Made by a program: the position numbers and the translations under genes. Below, piece after piece: positions 54,196 to 62,315 of a DNA stretch of 64,000 bases (position 1 is the stretch's first letter; every line of letters begins with the position of its first letter). Source of the stretch: Chryseobacterium sp. 39-10. GTDB taxonomy: Bacteria; Bacteroidota; Bacteroidia; Flavobacteriales; Weeksellaceae. The notes under the pieces are model-generated. The model saw nothing but the letters and a program-made list of their open reading frames with translations, searched no databases and was not told the DNA's origin. Where the stretch lies: the NCBI GenBank assembly GCA_001898255.1, contig MKTK01000013.1:6724-70723 (forward strand), given 5' to 3'.

Positions 54196-55074
54196 CTATT
54201 TGGAAAGAAACATGGCCTTCCATCTGAGGTTACGGATGTATTGAATTTCGTCTTTGGATAAGGCCCTTTTTCCGTTTTGCTTTAAGAAAGATTTCATCGT
54301 GACGAACCATTCGGAAAGCGATTTATTTCGCCATGCCGACTTTGCAGAAGAAAGCATTGCCAGCGGGAAATTTAAACCAATATTGTAGAAATACTCGCCG
54401 AGTTTTTCGGCCTTCTGCTTCTTATATTTGTAGGCAGTGGGGCGCAGATGTTTTACCCAAAGGTCTTTAATTGTACACGTTTCCCAGCCATTTTTTTTGG
54501 CAAGCATGACGTCAATATTGTCCCAACCCAAAACAGGTCTCAACCCTTTCATTTGCTCGAAACATGTTTTGCGATACGATTTGATAGGACCCCGAATGTG
54601 ATTTTTGGAAGATATGCTTTCAAAAATCCATTGGTGATCGCTATTTGAAAAATCGAAAGCTTTGGCATAATCCAAAACATTTTTTTTTACGCGAACTAAT
54701 CCAGATACCATTCCTGCCTTCGGATTCTGCTCGTACACCTGATTGACCTTTTCCAGATAATTCTTGGGAAAAATAATATCAGCATCGAATTTACAGATGA
54801 TTTCAAACGGCGTCAAATCTATACTGTTTATCCCTTTATTGAACGTTCCGACCACTTTTGCACCGGGTTCATGCCCAGATTTTTCCAGATTAATCATCTC
54901 AAAAGCAGCGTTTGTTTTTACGAATTCAGCTACGATCTCTTGGGTTTTATCGGTGGAGCCATCGTTCACCACGATGATCTTATAATCCTTAAATGTCTGG
55001 CTTTTTAAAGATGATAACGTATAGAAGATATTTTGCTCTTCGTTATGGGCGGGAATAATAATCAGGAATTTCAT
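54196..55074 (-). CDS. Family 2 glycosyltransferase
   Basis: A 292-residue GT-A enzyme. It opens with FLIIIPAHNEEQNI, has VVNDGSTDKTQEI near 35-47 and the metal-binding CKFDADIIFPKNY near 92. No membrane helices are visible, although the C-terminal part is basic and may touch the membrane. It overlaps the yciI-like gene by 4 bp (ATGA), which implies coupled translation with a gene of very different function. Confidence 0.87.
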   Translation of the reverse strand: MKFLIIIPAHNEEQNIFYTLSSLKSQTFKDYKIIVVNDGSTDKTQEIVAEFVKTNAAFEMINLEKSGHEPGAKVVGTFNKGINSIDLTPFEIICKFDADIIFPKNYLEKVNQVYEQNPKAGMVSGLVRVKKNVLDYAKAFDFSNSDHQWIFESISSKNHIRGPIKSYRKTCFEQMKGLRPVLGWDNIDVMLAKKNGWETCTIKDLWVKHLRPTAYKYKKQKAEKLGEYFYNIGLNFPLAMLSSAKSAWRNKSLSEWFVTMKSFLKQNGKRALSKDEIQYIRNLRWKAMFLSK

Positions 55075-55340
55075 TCAGCCAATTCGTCTTGCCAATCTTT
55101 AATCGTGACTGAAACCAAACCTTCTTGCACAAAAGGATCGTTTTCAACAAATGCTTCTGCAGATTCGCGATCGGTAAAAATAGCCATTGCCCCTTCGCCA
55201 GGAATGGAGAAAGCGCCAATTCCCAAAACTTTACCGGCTTGCACAAAATGATCTTCGTTCTGCTGGTGCTGAGGAAAAAACTTCATGAAATCGTCCATGG
55301 TTTTTTCAGGATGATGATCGTAAAAAACAACCGTTTTCAT
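55071..55340 (-). CDS. YciI family protein
   Basis: An 89-residue ferredoxin-like dimer of the YCII family. The conserved His/Asp pair is expected near the N-terminus (YDHHPEKT) and GEGAMAIFTDRESAEAFVENDPF near the centre is the family signature. Some members are small dehydrochlorinases; most are uncharacterised. It precedes the GT2 gene with a 4-bp overlap. Confidence 0.88.
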   Translation of the reverse strand: MKTVVFYDHHPEKTMDDFMKFFPQHQQNEDHFVQAGKVLGIGAFSIPGEGAMAIFTDRESAEAFVENDPFVQEGLVSVTIKDWQDELAE

Positions 55341-55371
55341 ATGTTTCTATTTTAAGATTGAGGATAATAAA

Positions 55372-56877
55372 TCAATACTCCAGCTCCAGTTTTTCTTTGG
55401 TGTAATGGCGAACAGCTTCTGTAAGCGCCGGGTTTTCGGAGAGTTTCTGCCCATAACTTGGGATTATTTCTTTCAGTTTCTCTTTCCATTCGTTCTGTAC
55501 TTTTTCGGCAAAGCATTTCTCAAGCACCTGAATCATGGCATAAACTGCAGTAGAAGCGCCGGGAGAAGCGCCAAGTAGCGATGCAATGGTGCCATTTTTA
55601 TTGACCACGACTTCGGTTCCAAACTCCAATTTGCCTCCTTGTTCTTTGTCTTTTTTAATAATTTGAACGCGCTGGCCGGCAATTTTCAGTTCCCAGTCTT
55701 CTTCTTTCGCATCCTTTATAAACTCCCTTAAATGCTGTATCCGTTGAGATTTCGTCATGGCTACCTGTCGCACCAAATACTGGGTTAATGGTAAATTATG
55801 CCACCAAGCGCCAAACAGCGAACGAATGTTTTTTAAGTTGACACTTTCGGGAAGATCGAGGTAGCTTCCTTCTTTAAGAAACTTGGTAGAAAACCCCGCA
55901 AACGGACCGAAAAGCAATGCCTTTTTGCCATCAATAATTCGTAAATCCAAATGAGGAACGCTCATCGGAGGTGCATCTACGGTTGCCTGCGTATAAACTT
56001 TCGCCTGATGCTGCTCAATTAGTTCTGGGTTATGAGAAACCAGCCATTCTCCGGAAACGGGAAATCCACCATATCCTTCACTTTCCGGAATGTCGGAACT
56101 CTCCAAAAGCGGCAATGCATATCCGCCTGCACCAATGAAGACAAAATCAGCTACCACTTCTTGCCGATGATTGTGGAGTCGATCTTTCACATGAATCGAC
56201 CACTTTCCATCATCACGTAATTCCAAATCCTTAGCTTCATGGTAAAGAAAAATTTCAACGTGCGAATCTTCCGAAAGATAGCGCCCCATTTTTCTGGTAA
56301 GCACCCCAAAATTGACATCGGTCCCCAAATCCATTTTGGTTGCCGCAAGAATTTCGTTTTCTTTTCTTTTGCTCATTACCAACGGTATCCAACGGCGAAG
56401 CTGATCATGATCATCGGTAAATTCCATTCCTTTGAACAAGGAAGATTTGGTCATTTCCTCATGCCTTTTCCGAAGAAAGTCTGCATCATTTTGGCCGAAA
56501 ACCAAACTCATGTGCGGACATGAATTGATGAAATCTTTTGGATTTGTAATGATGCCTTTGTCGATGAGATAACTCCAAAATTGTTTTGATACCTCGAACT
56601 GCTCAGCAATTTTTTCCGCTTTGGTAATATTGATATTTCCGTGGTCATCTTGCGGGGTATAGTTTAGTTCGCAAAATGCGGAATGCCCCGTTCCTGCATT
56701 GTTCCACGCAGCAGAACTTTCTCTGGCAAACCGACCGAGTCGCTCAAAAATGGCAATTTTAAGATCGGGCTGCAATTCATGGAGCAGTGTGGCTAAAGTG
56801 GTACTCATGATTCCGCCACCAATTAAGGCAACGTCGTAATGCGGTTTTGGGGTTTTTTGAGATAAAATCTCCGACAT
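55372..56877 (-). CDS. mqo: Malate:quinone oxidoreductase
   Basis: A membrane-associated FAD enzyme that oxidises malate to oxaloacetate and passes electrons to menaquinone, replacing or backing up NAD-linked malate dehydrogenase. The 501-residue protein has the FAD loop ALIGGGIMSTTLA at 17-29 and the Mqo signature ESSAAWNNAGTGHSAFCELNYTP near 53-75. LLGASPGAST near 432 is also typical. A possible promoter box TATCTTTACCT lies 48 bp upstream. Confidence 0.96.
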   Translation of the reverse strand: MSEILSQKTPKPHYDVALIGGGIMSTTLATLLHELQPDLKIAIFERLGRFARESSAAWNNAGTGHSAFCELNYTPQDDHGNINITKAEKIAEQFEVSKQFWSYLIDKGIITNPKDFINSCPHMSLVFGQNDADFLRKRHEEMTKSSLFKGMEFTDDHDQLRRWIPLVMSKRKENEILAATKMDLGTDVNFGVLTRKMGRYLSEDSHVEIFLYHEAKDLELRDDGKWSIHVKDRLHNHRQEVVADFVFIGAGGYALPLLESSDIPESEGYGGFPVSGEWLVSHNPELIEQHQAKVYTQATVDAPPMSVPHLDLRIIDGKKALLFGPFAGFSTKFLKEGSYLDLPESVNLKNIRSLFGAWWHNLPLTQYLVRQVAMTKSQRIQHLREFIKDAKEEDWELKIAGQRVQIIKKDKEQGGKLEFGTEVVVNKNGTIASLLGASPGASTAVYAMIQVLEKCFAEKVQNEWKEKLKEIIPSYGQKLSENPALTEAVRHYTKEKLELEY

Positions 56878-57030
56878 AATGGTGTAATTTTAATGCACGA
56901 ATTTCGGAATTATTTTGCAAATGCAGGTAAAGATAGAAACTTTAAACCAATACGGTTTGCGCTAAAGCACACAAAAGAATTCACTATATAAATGGATGAA
57001 GATGAAGCAAACGCTTTATCAATCAATGAA

Positions 57031-57705
57031 TCAACTTAGTATCGAAGCTGGCGCCACATAAAAATAGACTGATACAAAATGGCAAAAAGTTCCTGCCAAA
57101 ACAAAGAAATGAAAAATAGCGTGGTTGAATTTCAATTGATCAATGGAAAAAAAGATCGCTCCCACCGTGTAGGCAATTCCACCAGCAAACAGCCAAACTA
57201 AACCACCAAAATCAAGATTTTTCACTAAGCTTCCGAAGCTGAAAACTATGAGCCAACCCATCGCTACATATAAAATAGTGGAAAGATAATTAAATCGGCC
57301 TGTAAAAAAGATCTTAAAGATAATGCCTATCAAAGCAACCGACCACACAATTGAAAAAATCGTCCAGCCCTCTGTACCTTTCAGTGTAATAAGCACGAAT
57401 GGCGTGTAGCTTCCGGCTATCAAAACATAAATAGACGCATGATCGAAAATATTGAGACGATATCTAATTTTAGGATTTGTAGAATGGTGGTAAAGCGTAG
57501 AAGCAAGATACAACGTGATCATGCTGAGGCCAAACACAGGAAAACTGACCCATACCCAAATATCATTAAGATGTATCGCTTTGACAATGAGCAATACCAA
57601 ACCCACAACACTCATCAACAAGCCCACGAAATGAGAAATCACGTTGATTTTCTCCTCACGGTCGGAATAAGAATGGACGATATATTTGGCAGTATTCTGA
57701 GACAT
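57031..57705 (-). CDS. TrhA/hemolysin III family (PAQR-like) membrane protein
   Basis: A 224-residue protein with seven membrane helices. The three PAQR zinc/active-site blocks are present: STLYHH near 70, IFDHASIYVLIAGSYTPF near 86 and HAIFHFFVLAGTFCHFVSVYF near the end. Bacterial members are called hemolysin III or TrhA; one role in E. coli is membrane energetics homeostasis, and hemolytic activity is doubtful. The start overlaps the gpsA stop by one base (TGATG). Confidence 0.92.
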   Translation of the reverse strand: MSQNTAKYIVHSYSDREEKINVISHFVGLLMSVVGLVLLIVKAIHLNDIWVWVSFPVFGLSMITLYLASTLYHHSTNPKIRYRLNIFDHASIYVLIAGSYTPFVLITLKGTEGWTIFSIVWSVALIGIIFKIFFTGRFNYLSTILYVAMGWLIVFSFGSLVKNLDFGGLVWLFAGGIAYTVGAIFFSIDQLKFNHAIFHFFVLAGTFCHFVSVYFYVAPASILS

Positions 57706-58730
57706 CAGTTCAGTTTTGTGGTCAGTTTTTTAAATTGTTTTTCTGCATTTTTTTCTTCGTACAGAATGGCATATATGGCATCGATAATAGGCGTTTTCAT
57801 GTTTTTTTCCTTAGCCGTTTGGTAAATGGAATCTGCAGCATAATATCCTTCGGCAATCATGTTCATCGACTGAATAGCCGATTTCACGGTATAGCCCTTC
57901 CCTATCAGGTTTCCTAAACTCCGGTTTCTGGAAAAAAGCGAATAAGCTGTTACCAGTAAATCACCCAGATAAGCACTTTCATTAACATCACGCGGCGCTT
58001 CGTAAATAGCTTCCAAAAAAATTTCCATTTCGCGGATGGCATTGGAAACGAAAACTGCCGTGAAGTTATCGCCGTAACCGAGTCCGCTGGCAATACCTGC
58101 ACCAATGGCATAAATATTCTTCAAAATAGCGCTGTACTCATTTCCCAATATATCTTTGCTGGAATGTACATTGATGAAATCTGAGGAAAAAAGCGCATCC
58201 AACTTGGCAGAAACCTCATCTTCCACTGTGGCGATGGTGAGATAAGAAAGTCGCTCCATGGCCACTTCTTCCGCATGACAAGGTCCTGCAATAACCGCCT
58301 GGTTGCGGAAACCAATTTTAAACTCGTCGCGCAAATAATGGGCAACCACATCGTTCACTTTGGGCACAATTCCTTTAATGGCCGAGATGAAGATTTTCCC
58401 TTCATAGTTGCAGTTCATTTTCTCGATAGCATCGGAAAGGTAAATGGAAGGCGTTGCTAAAACGATAACATCGCAGGCGCCCACCAATTCATTAATGTCA
58501 GTGGTAAGCGCAATAGATTTAGGCAAAAAGCTAACTGAAGTAAGATAGGTTGGGTTATGCCCTCGCAGCTCAATTGCGCCCTTCACAAATTCGTTGCGCA
58601 CACACCAATGAACGGTTTTACAGTTTTCGACCAGCATTTTCACAATTGCCGTTGCGAAACTTCCACTGCCTACCACACCTACCGTTGGTTGCACAATTGC
58701 CGGTTTGGGATCTGATTTCTTTTTTGCCAT
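57705..58730 (-). CDS. gpsA: Glycerol-3-phosphate dehydrogenase [NAD(P)+]
   Basis: Reduces dihydroxyacetone phosphate to sn-glycerol 3-phosphate for phospholipid synthesis. The 341-residue protein has the nucleotide loop VVGSGSFATA at 19-28, catalytic K119 in ISAIKGI and IAGPCHAEEVA near 143. A second lysine is expected near KNIYAIGAG around 205. It carries a Lys-rich N-terminal extension of about 15 residues before the Rossmann fold. TATCTTTG lies 37 bp upstream. Translation of trhA is coupled to it. Confidence 0.95.
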   Translation of the reverse strand: MAKKKSDPKPAIVQPTVGVVGSGSFATAIVKMLVENCKTVHWCVRNEFVKGAIELRGHNPTYLTSVSFLPKSIALTTDINELVGACDVIVLATPSIYLSDAIEKMNCNYEGKIFISAIKGIVPKVNDVVAHYLRDEFKIGFRNQAVIAGPCHAEEVAMERLSYLTIATVEDEVSAKLDALFSSDFINVHSSKDILGNEYSAILKNIYAIGAGIASGLGYGDNFTAVFVSNAIREMEIFLEAIYEAPRDVNESAYLGDLLVTAYSLFSRNRSLGNLIGKGYTVKSAIQSMNMIAEGYYAADSIYQTAKEKNMKTPIIDAIYAILYEEKNAEKQFKKLTTKLN

Positions 58731-58767
58731 GATGATCTCTCTGTTTTTTTTCTGAATTCGGGAAATA

Positions 58768-58775
58768 CAAAGATA
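58768..58775 (-). promoter_or_regulatory. -7 element of the gpsA-trhA operon
   Basis: TATCTTTG on the minus strand, 37 bp before the gpsA ATG. Confidence 0.55.
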
Positions 58776-58901
58776 TTAAAGGAATGGCAATAAAACCGCC
58801 TTAATTCGTTATTTAAGATAATTATGAAAACTTTAACATGACGGGCTTTATTAATGATCAGAAAACGAAACATTAAGCTATTCATCTCTGAAAATAATTT
58901 T

Positions 58902-58909
58902 TAAATTTG
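58902..58909 (+). promoter_or_regulatory. -7 element of the M23 peptidase gene
   Basis: TAAATTTG, 30 bp before the ATG at 58940. It overlaps the TTG at 58907 that would otherwise extend the frame, so the shorter start is supported. Confidence 0.55.
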
Positions 58910-58939
58910 CAAGCTCAAAAAAGATATTTAACACAGTCA

Positions 58940-59836
58940 ATGAAAAACTTCTTAAGTTCTAAGAGAAATTCGGGTTTGCTGATGACAGCACTCCTTATGG
59001 TGATTTTTGGACAAGCTCTTTTTATCGGGAAACTTTACTCGGAGAAAAACAACAAGAATTACGAAGTTAATTTGGTGAAAATAAACACACAGAAAGACAG
59101 CATCGACTACCTTGAGATGAAAAACGACCTTATTTTGGTAGACCGCACAGTGCGCCAGCTGAACAGTTTTCTGGCCGATAAGAACATTAGCAACGAAAAA
59201 ATAGAAGCCCTTTCGCAAGACAGCTTAACCAACGCCGTATACCTTGCCAAACAAAGCAATAGATACAGCCAATATCTTGTTGATCTCGAGAAAAAACTAC
59301 AACAGGTTCCTCTTGGTATACCGACCGAAGGTTACATTTCCTCCAACTTTGGAAAAAGAATTAATCCTATTCCGGTAAGGAATGTTTTACTTGCCTCCGT
59401 AAAGCCGTCTCCAAAAGAAGTAAAAACCGCAGCACCCGCTGGGCAAGATAGTTTGGGAGCAGCTACAAATGCGGTAGTGAACAATAAGCCGGAACTAAAC
59501 AACACTCCTGCAGAAGCCGATCAAATTCAGTTTCATAAAGGATTGGACATTGCGGTTCCTTACGGCTCCGATGTTCGCTGCGCCGCGAGTGGCACCGTTA
59601 TATTTTCTGGGCAAAAAGGTGGCTATGGCAACTGCATCATTATTTCGCATGGTAATGGATTAGCGACTCTTTATGGGCACCTCTCACAACTGCTTGTTAA
59701 GGAAAACGACGCGGTAAAAGTAAACGACATTATTGCCAAATCCGGAAATACAGGAAGATCAACAGGGCCGCATTTGCATTATGAAGTGCACAAAAACAAC
59801 ACGCCTGTAAACCCAAAATTATTCATCTCGCTATAA
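58940..59836 (+). CDS. M23 family metallopeptidase, membrane-anchored
   Basis: A 298-residue envelope peptidase. An N-terminal membrane anchor (about 12-30) is followed by a helical, coiled-coil-like region up to about 125, then the M23 (LytM) domain. The zinc ligands are in FHKGLDIAVP (HxxxD) and GPHLHYEV (HxH). A Pro/Ala/Asn-rich insert of about 40 residues lies between the PTEGYISSNFGKRINP strand and the zinc motif. It probably cuts peptidoglycan cross-links or regulates amidases during growth and division. Confidence 0.92.
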   Translation: MKNFLSSKRNSGLLMTALLMVIFGQALFIGKLYSEKNNKNYEVNLVKINTQKDSIDYLEMKNDLILVDRTVRQLNSFLADKNISNEKIEALSQDSLTNAVYLAKQSNRYSQYLVDLEKKLQQVPLGIPTEGYISSNFGKRINPIPVRNVLLASVKPSPKEVKTAAPAGQDSLGAATNAVVNNKPELNNTPAEADQIQFHKGLDIAVPYGSDVRCAASGTVIFSGQKGGYGNCIIISHGNGLATLYGHLSQLLVKENDAVKVNDIIAKSGNTGRSTGPHLHYEVHKNNTPVNPKLFISL

Positions 59837-59845
59837 ACAAACTAT

Positions 59846-59877
59846 AAAAAGCCACTGTTTATCCGGTGGTTTTTTCT
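59846..59877 (+). terminator. Terminator after the M23 peptidase gene
   Basis: CCAC/GTGG stem with flanking A/T pairs (AAAAAGCCAC and GTGGTTTTTT) and a loop of about ten bases, followed by T6. Confidence 0.8.
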
Positions 59878-59904
59878 ATTTTCGTGGTGATTTTTTGCAA
59901 TAAA

Positions 59905-59939
59905 GATGAGTACTCATCATTAATACCTGCAGGAGCAGG
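59905..59939. promoter_or_regulatory. Palindromes upstream of the peptide transporter
   Basis: GATGAGTACTCATC (59905-59918) is a perfect 14-base palindrome, and CCTGCAGGAGCAGG (59926-59939) can form a short hairpin. Both lie in the 170-bp gap before the POT transporter. They could be an operator and part of a leader; no function is shown. Confidence 0.35.
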
Positions 59940-60005
59940 CGGTAATGGAAGAAATAACAAACCTGTTTGCATAGACTGCATCCTCATTTAATCTTATTTA
60001 AAAAA

Positions 60006-61517
60006 ATGAATTTAACGCTCGAACAAATACAAGACTTTAAAGGTAAATATCCACGACAAATCTGGTCACTTTTTTTCTCCGAAATGTGGGAACGGTTCTG
60101 CTTCTACGGAATGCGCGGCATGTTGGTTTTCTTCATGATCTCCGAGCTGCATTTTGGCGATAAGCAGGCCAATCTTCAGTACGGCGCAACGCAGGCGTTT
60201 GTATACGCCTTCACCTTTGTAGGCGGTATTTTTGCCGATAAAATTTTAGGATTCCGTAAATCGTTATTTTGGGGTGGGTTGCTGATGATTGTCGGCAGCT
60301 TAATCCTTGCTTTCGAGCCCCATCAATATTTCTTTTTAGGCATTGCATTTACTGTGGTAGGTACCGGTTTCTTTAAACCCAACATTTCCACAATGGTTGG
60401 CCGGCTTTACAAACCCGACGATTCGCGCAGAGATGGTGGCTTCTCCCTATTTTATGCCGGAATTAATTTGGGGGCATTACTTGGTGGGTACTTCTGTATT
60501 GCCATTGGTAAAGGCGAAATGCTGACTTCCATAGTGCCCGAACACAAAAGATGGAATGTTGCTTTTGGTTTGGCAGCCATCGTGATGTTGGTTTCACTCA
60601 TCAACTTTATTTTTACGCAGAGAAGGATGGGACCTATTGGTTTGCAACCTCAGAAAATATTGGCCGACGGTACCAAAGTAGCCCTCGAGAAATGGAAAGA
60701 ATATGGCGTTTATGTACTGTCTATCATTTTTATCCCTCTTATTATGGTGATGGTTTCGGTGCCGCAATACACCGATTATTTCATGTGGACGGTAGGGCCA
60801 CTCACCCTGATCTATCTGTTTTATGAAATGTCGAAAGTAACGACGCCGGAACGAAAAAAACTTTGGGCAGCATTGGTCTTCATTATTTTTTCTATTCTGT
60901 TTTGGGGAATTTACGAGCAATCCGGGGGTTCGCTTAGCATCTTTGCTGCGAAAAACCTTAATCAGGATCTGTTGGGGCTAGATGCCAACGGAGTGAATAA
61001 TTCCGGGGGAGCATTTTTTATTATTTTTCTTGCACCACTTCTTGGTTTGCTGTGGATTTGGCTCAGCAAAAGAAAATTAGAACCCAATACCATTATTAAA
61101 TTCGGGCTTGGATTTATCTTTTTAGGTCTGGGCTATTACATCCTTTTTGCCACTCGTTTTTTTGCCGATCTTCAAGGGGTTACTTCGTTGAATATCTTTA
61201 CCATCGCGCTTCTCGTCATCACTTTTGGGGAGTTGTGTTTATCGCCTATCGGATTATCAATCATGACCAAGCTCTCCACCGAGAAATTACAGGGAATGAT
61301 GATGGGAATGTGGTTTTTGGCATCGGCTTACGGACAATATGTGGCAGGAATTATAGGAGCCAATATGGCAACGGCCAAAGAAGGTGCCTCCAACGTGGAT
61401 GCGCTGATGGCCTATACCGATGGTTATAAACAATTAGGAATCTATGCTTTGATCGCGGGGGTTCTGCTGATCGTGATTTCCCCATTGGTTAAGAAATTAA
61501 TGCAAGAAGTAAGGTAA
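60006..61517 (+). CDS. POT family proton-dependent oligopeptide transporter
   Basis: A 503-residue major-facilitator protein with 12-14 helices that imports di- and tripeptides with protons. The ExxERF motif is EMWERFCFYGMRG near 26-38 and the PTR2 signature FYAGINLGALLGGYF near 150-164. GELCLSPIGLSIMTKL near 405 is also typical. The start at 60006 is chosen over the open frame from 59967 because homologues begin just before the first helix. It complements the secreted S9 peptidases at 12772 and 15498. Confidence 0.94.
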   Translation: MNLTLEQIQDFKGKYPRQIWSLFFSEMWERFCFYGMRGMLVFFMISELHFGDKQANLQYGATQAFVYAFTFVGGIFADKILGFRKSLFWGGLLMIVGSLILAFEPHQYFFLGIAFTVVGTGFFKPNISTMVGRLYKPDDSRRDGGFSLFYAGINLGALLGGYFCIAIGKGEMLTSIVPEHKRWNVAFGLAAIVMLVSLINFIFTQRRMGPIGLQPQKILADGTKVALEKWKEYGVYVLSIIFIPLIMVMVSVPQYTDYFMWTVGPLTLIYLFYEMSKVTTPERKKLWAALVFIIFSILFWGIYEQSGGSLSIFAAKNLNQDLLGLDANGVNNSGGAFFIIFLAPLLGLLWIWLSKRKLEPNTIIKFGLGFIFLGLGYYILFATRFFADLQGVTSLNIFTIALLVITFGELCLSPIGLSIMTKLSTEKLQGMMMGMWFLASAYGQYVAGIIGANMATAKEGASNVDALMAYTDGYKQLGIYALIAGVLLIVISPLVKKLMQEVR

Positions 61518-61566
61518 TGGAGAGGTAAAATATTTAACACGGTCCATAAAATAAAATCTAAACGTC

Positions 61567-62100
61567 ATGATAAGATTTTTTACAGTATTACTCGTTACAG
61601 TTTTTTCGCTTTCGTTTTCGCAAGTTCGATGGATGAGTTTGGATGAGGCCGCCACCGCACAGCAACAACATCCGAAAAAGATACTCATCAACTTTTTTGC
61701 AGACTGGTGTGCGCCCTGTAAACTGATGGATCAGTCCACCTTCAGCCATCCTAAAATCGCCCAGTATATCAATGAAAATTACTATCCCGTAAAATTTGAT
61801 GCCGAGGGAGGCGATACCGTGCATATCTTCGGAAGAACGTTTGAGAATAGCGGCATATCTGCCGGTAGCAAAAGGAAACCGCTGCACGATTTCTCCAAGT
61901 TTATGAATGTAAACTCCATTCCGTCTCTGGTTTTTCTGGATGAAAAAAGTGTACCCATCACCATTGTGCAAGGATATTTGAGCGCCAAAGAACTGGACCC
62001 CTACCTCAAGATTATATCCAGCAACAACTACAAAAAATTCAGGTCGCGGGAAGAGTGGGAAAATTATCAGCGTAAAATGAAATCGGACATCAAAGAATAA
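61567..62100 (+). CDS. Exported thioredoxin-fold protein
   Basis: A 177-residue periplasmic thioredoxin-like protein. The signal peptide (1-18, ending SLSFS) is followed by a thioredoxin fold with the active site WCAPC (C48/C51). PSLVFLD near 118 has the cis-proline element. The C-terminal end is highly charged. It resembles DUF255/thioredoxin_7-type proteins that reduce disulfides in the envelope. It starts 49 bp behind the transporter gene in the same direction. Confidence 0.9.
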   Translation: MIRFFTVLLVTVFSLSFSQVRWMSLDEAATAQQQHPKKILINFFADWCAPCKLMDQSTFSHPKIAQYINENYYPVKFDAEGGDTVHIFGRTFENSGISAGSKRKPLHDFSKFMNVNSIPSLVFLDEKSVPITIVQGYLSAKELDPYLKIISSNNYKKFRSREEWENYQRKMKSDIKE

Positions 62101-62315
62101 AGGAACTTTCACCAATCGCTTACCAATTGATTTTCGATTGATTTAAGTGATTATTTAAATATGTACGATAGGCGGAAAACCAATGACTTCGCCCTACAGA
62201 ATCTACCGGGGAAATTGCACCGCTCATATTTTGTTTGGATGTCCCTGATTTTTTCCCGAAATTCGCTCACTTGCCGGCGCCACTTTTTAGCATCGCCTCG
62301 CATTGTTCACCTTTG

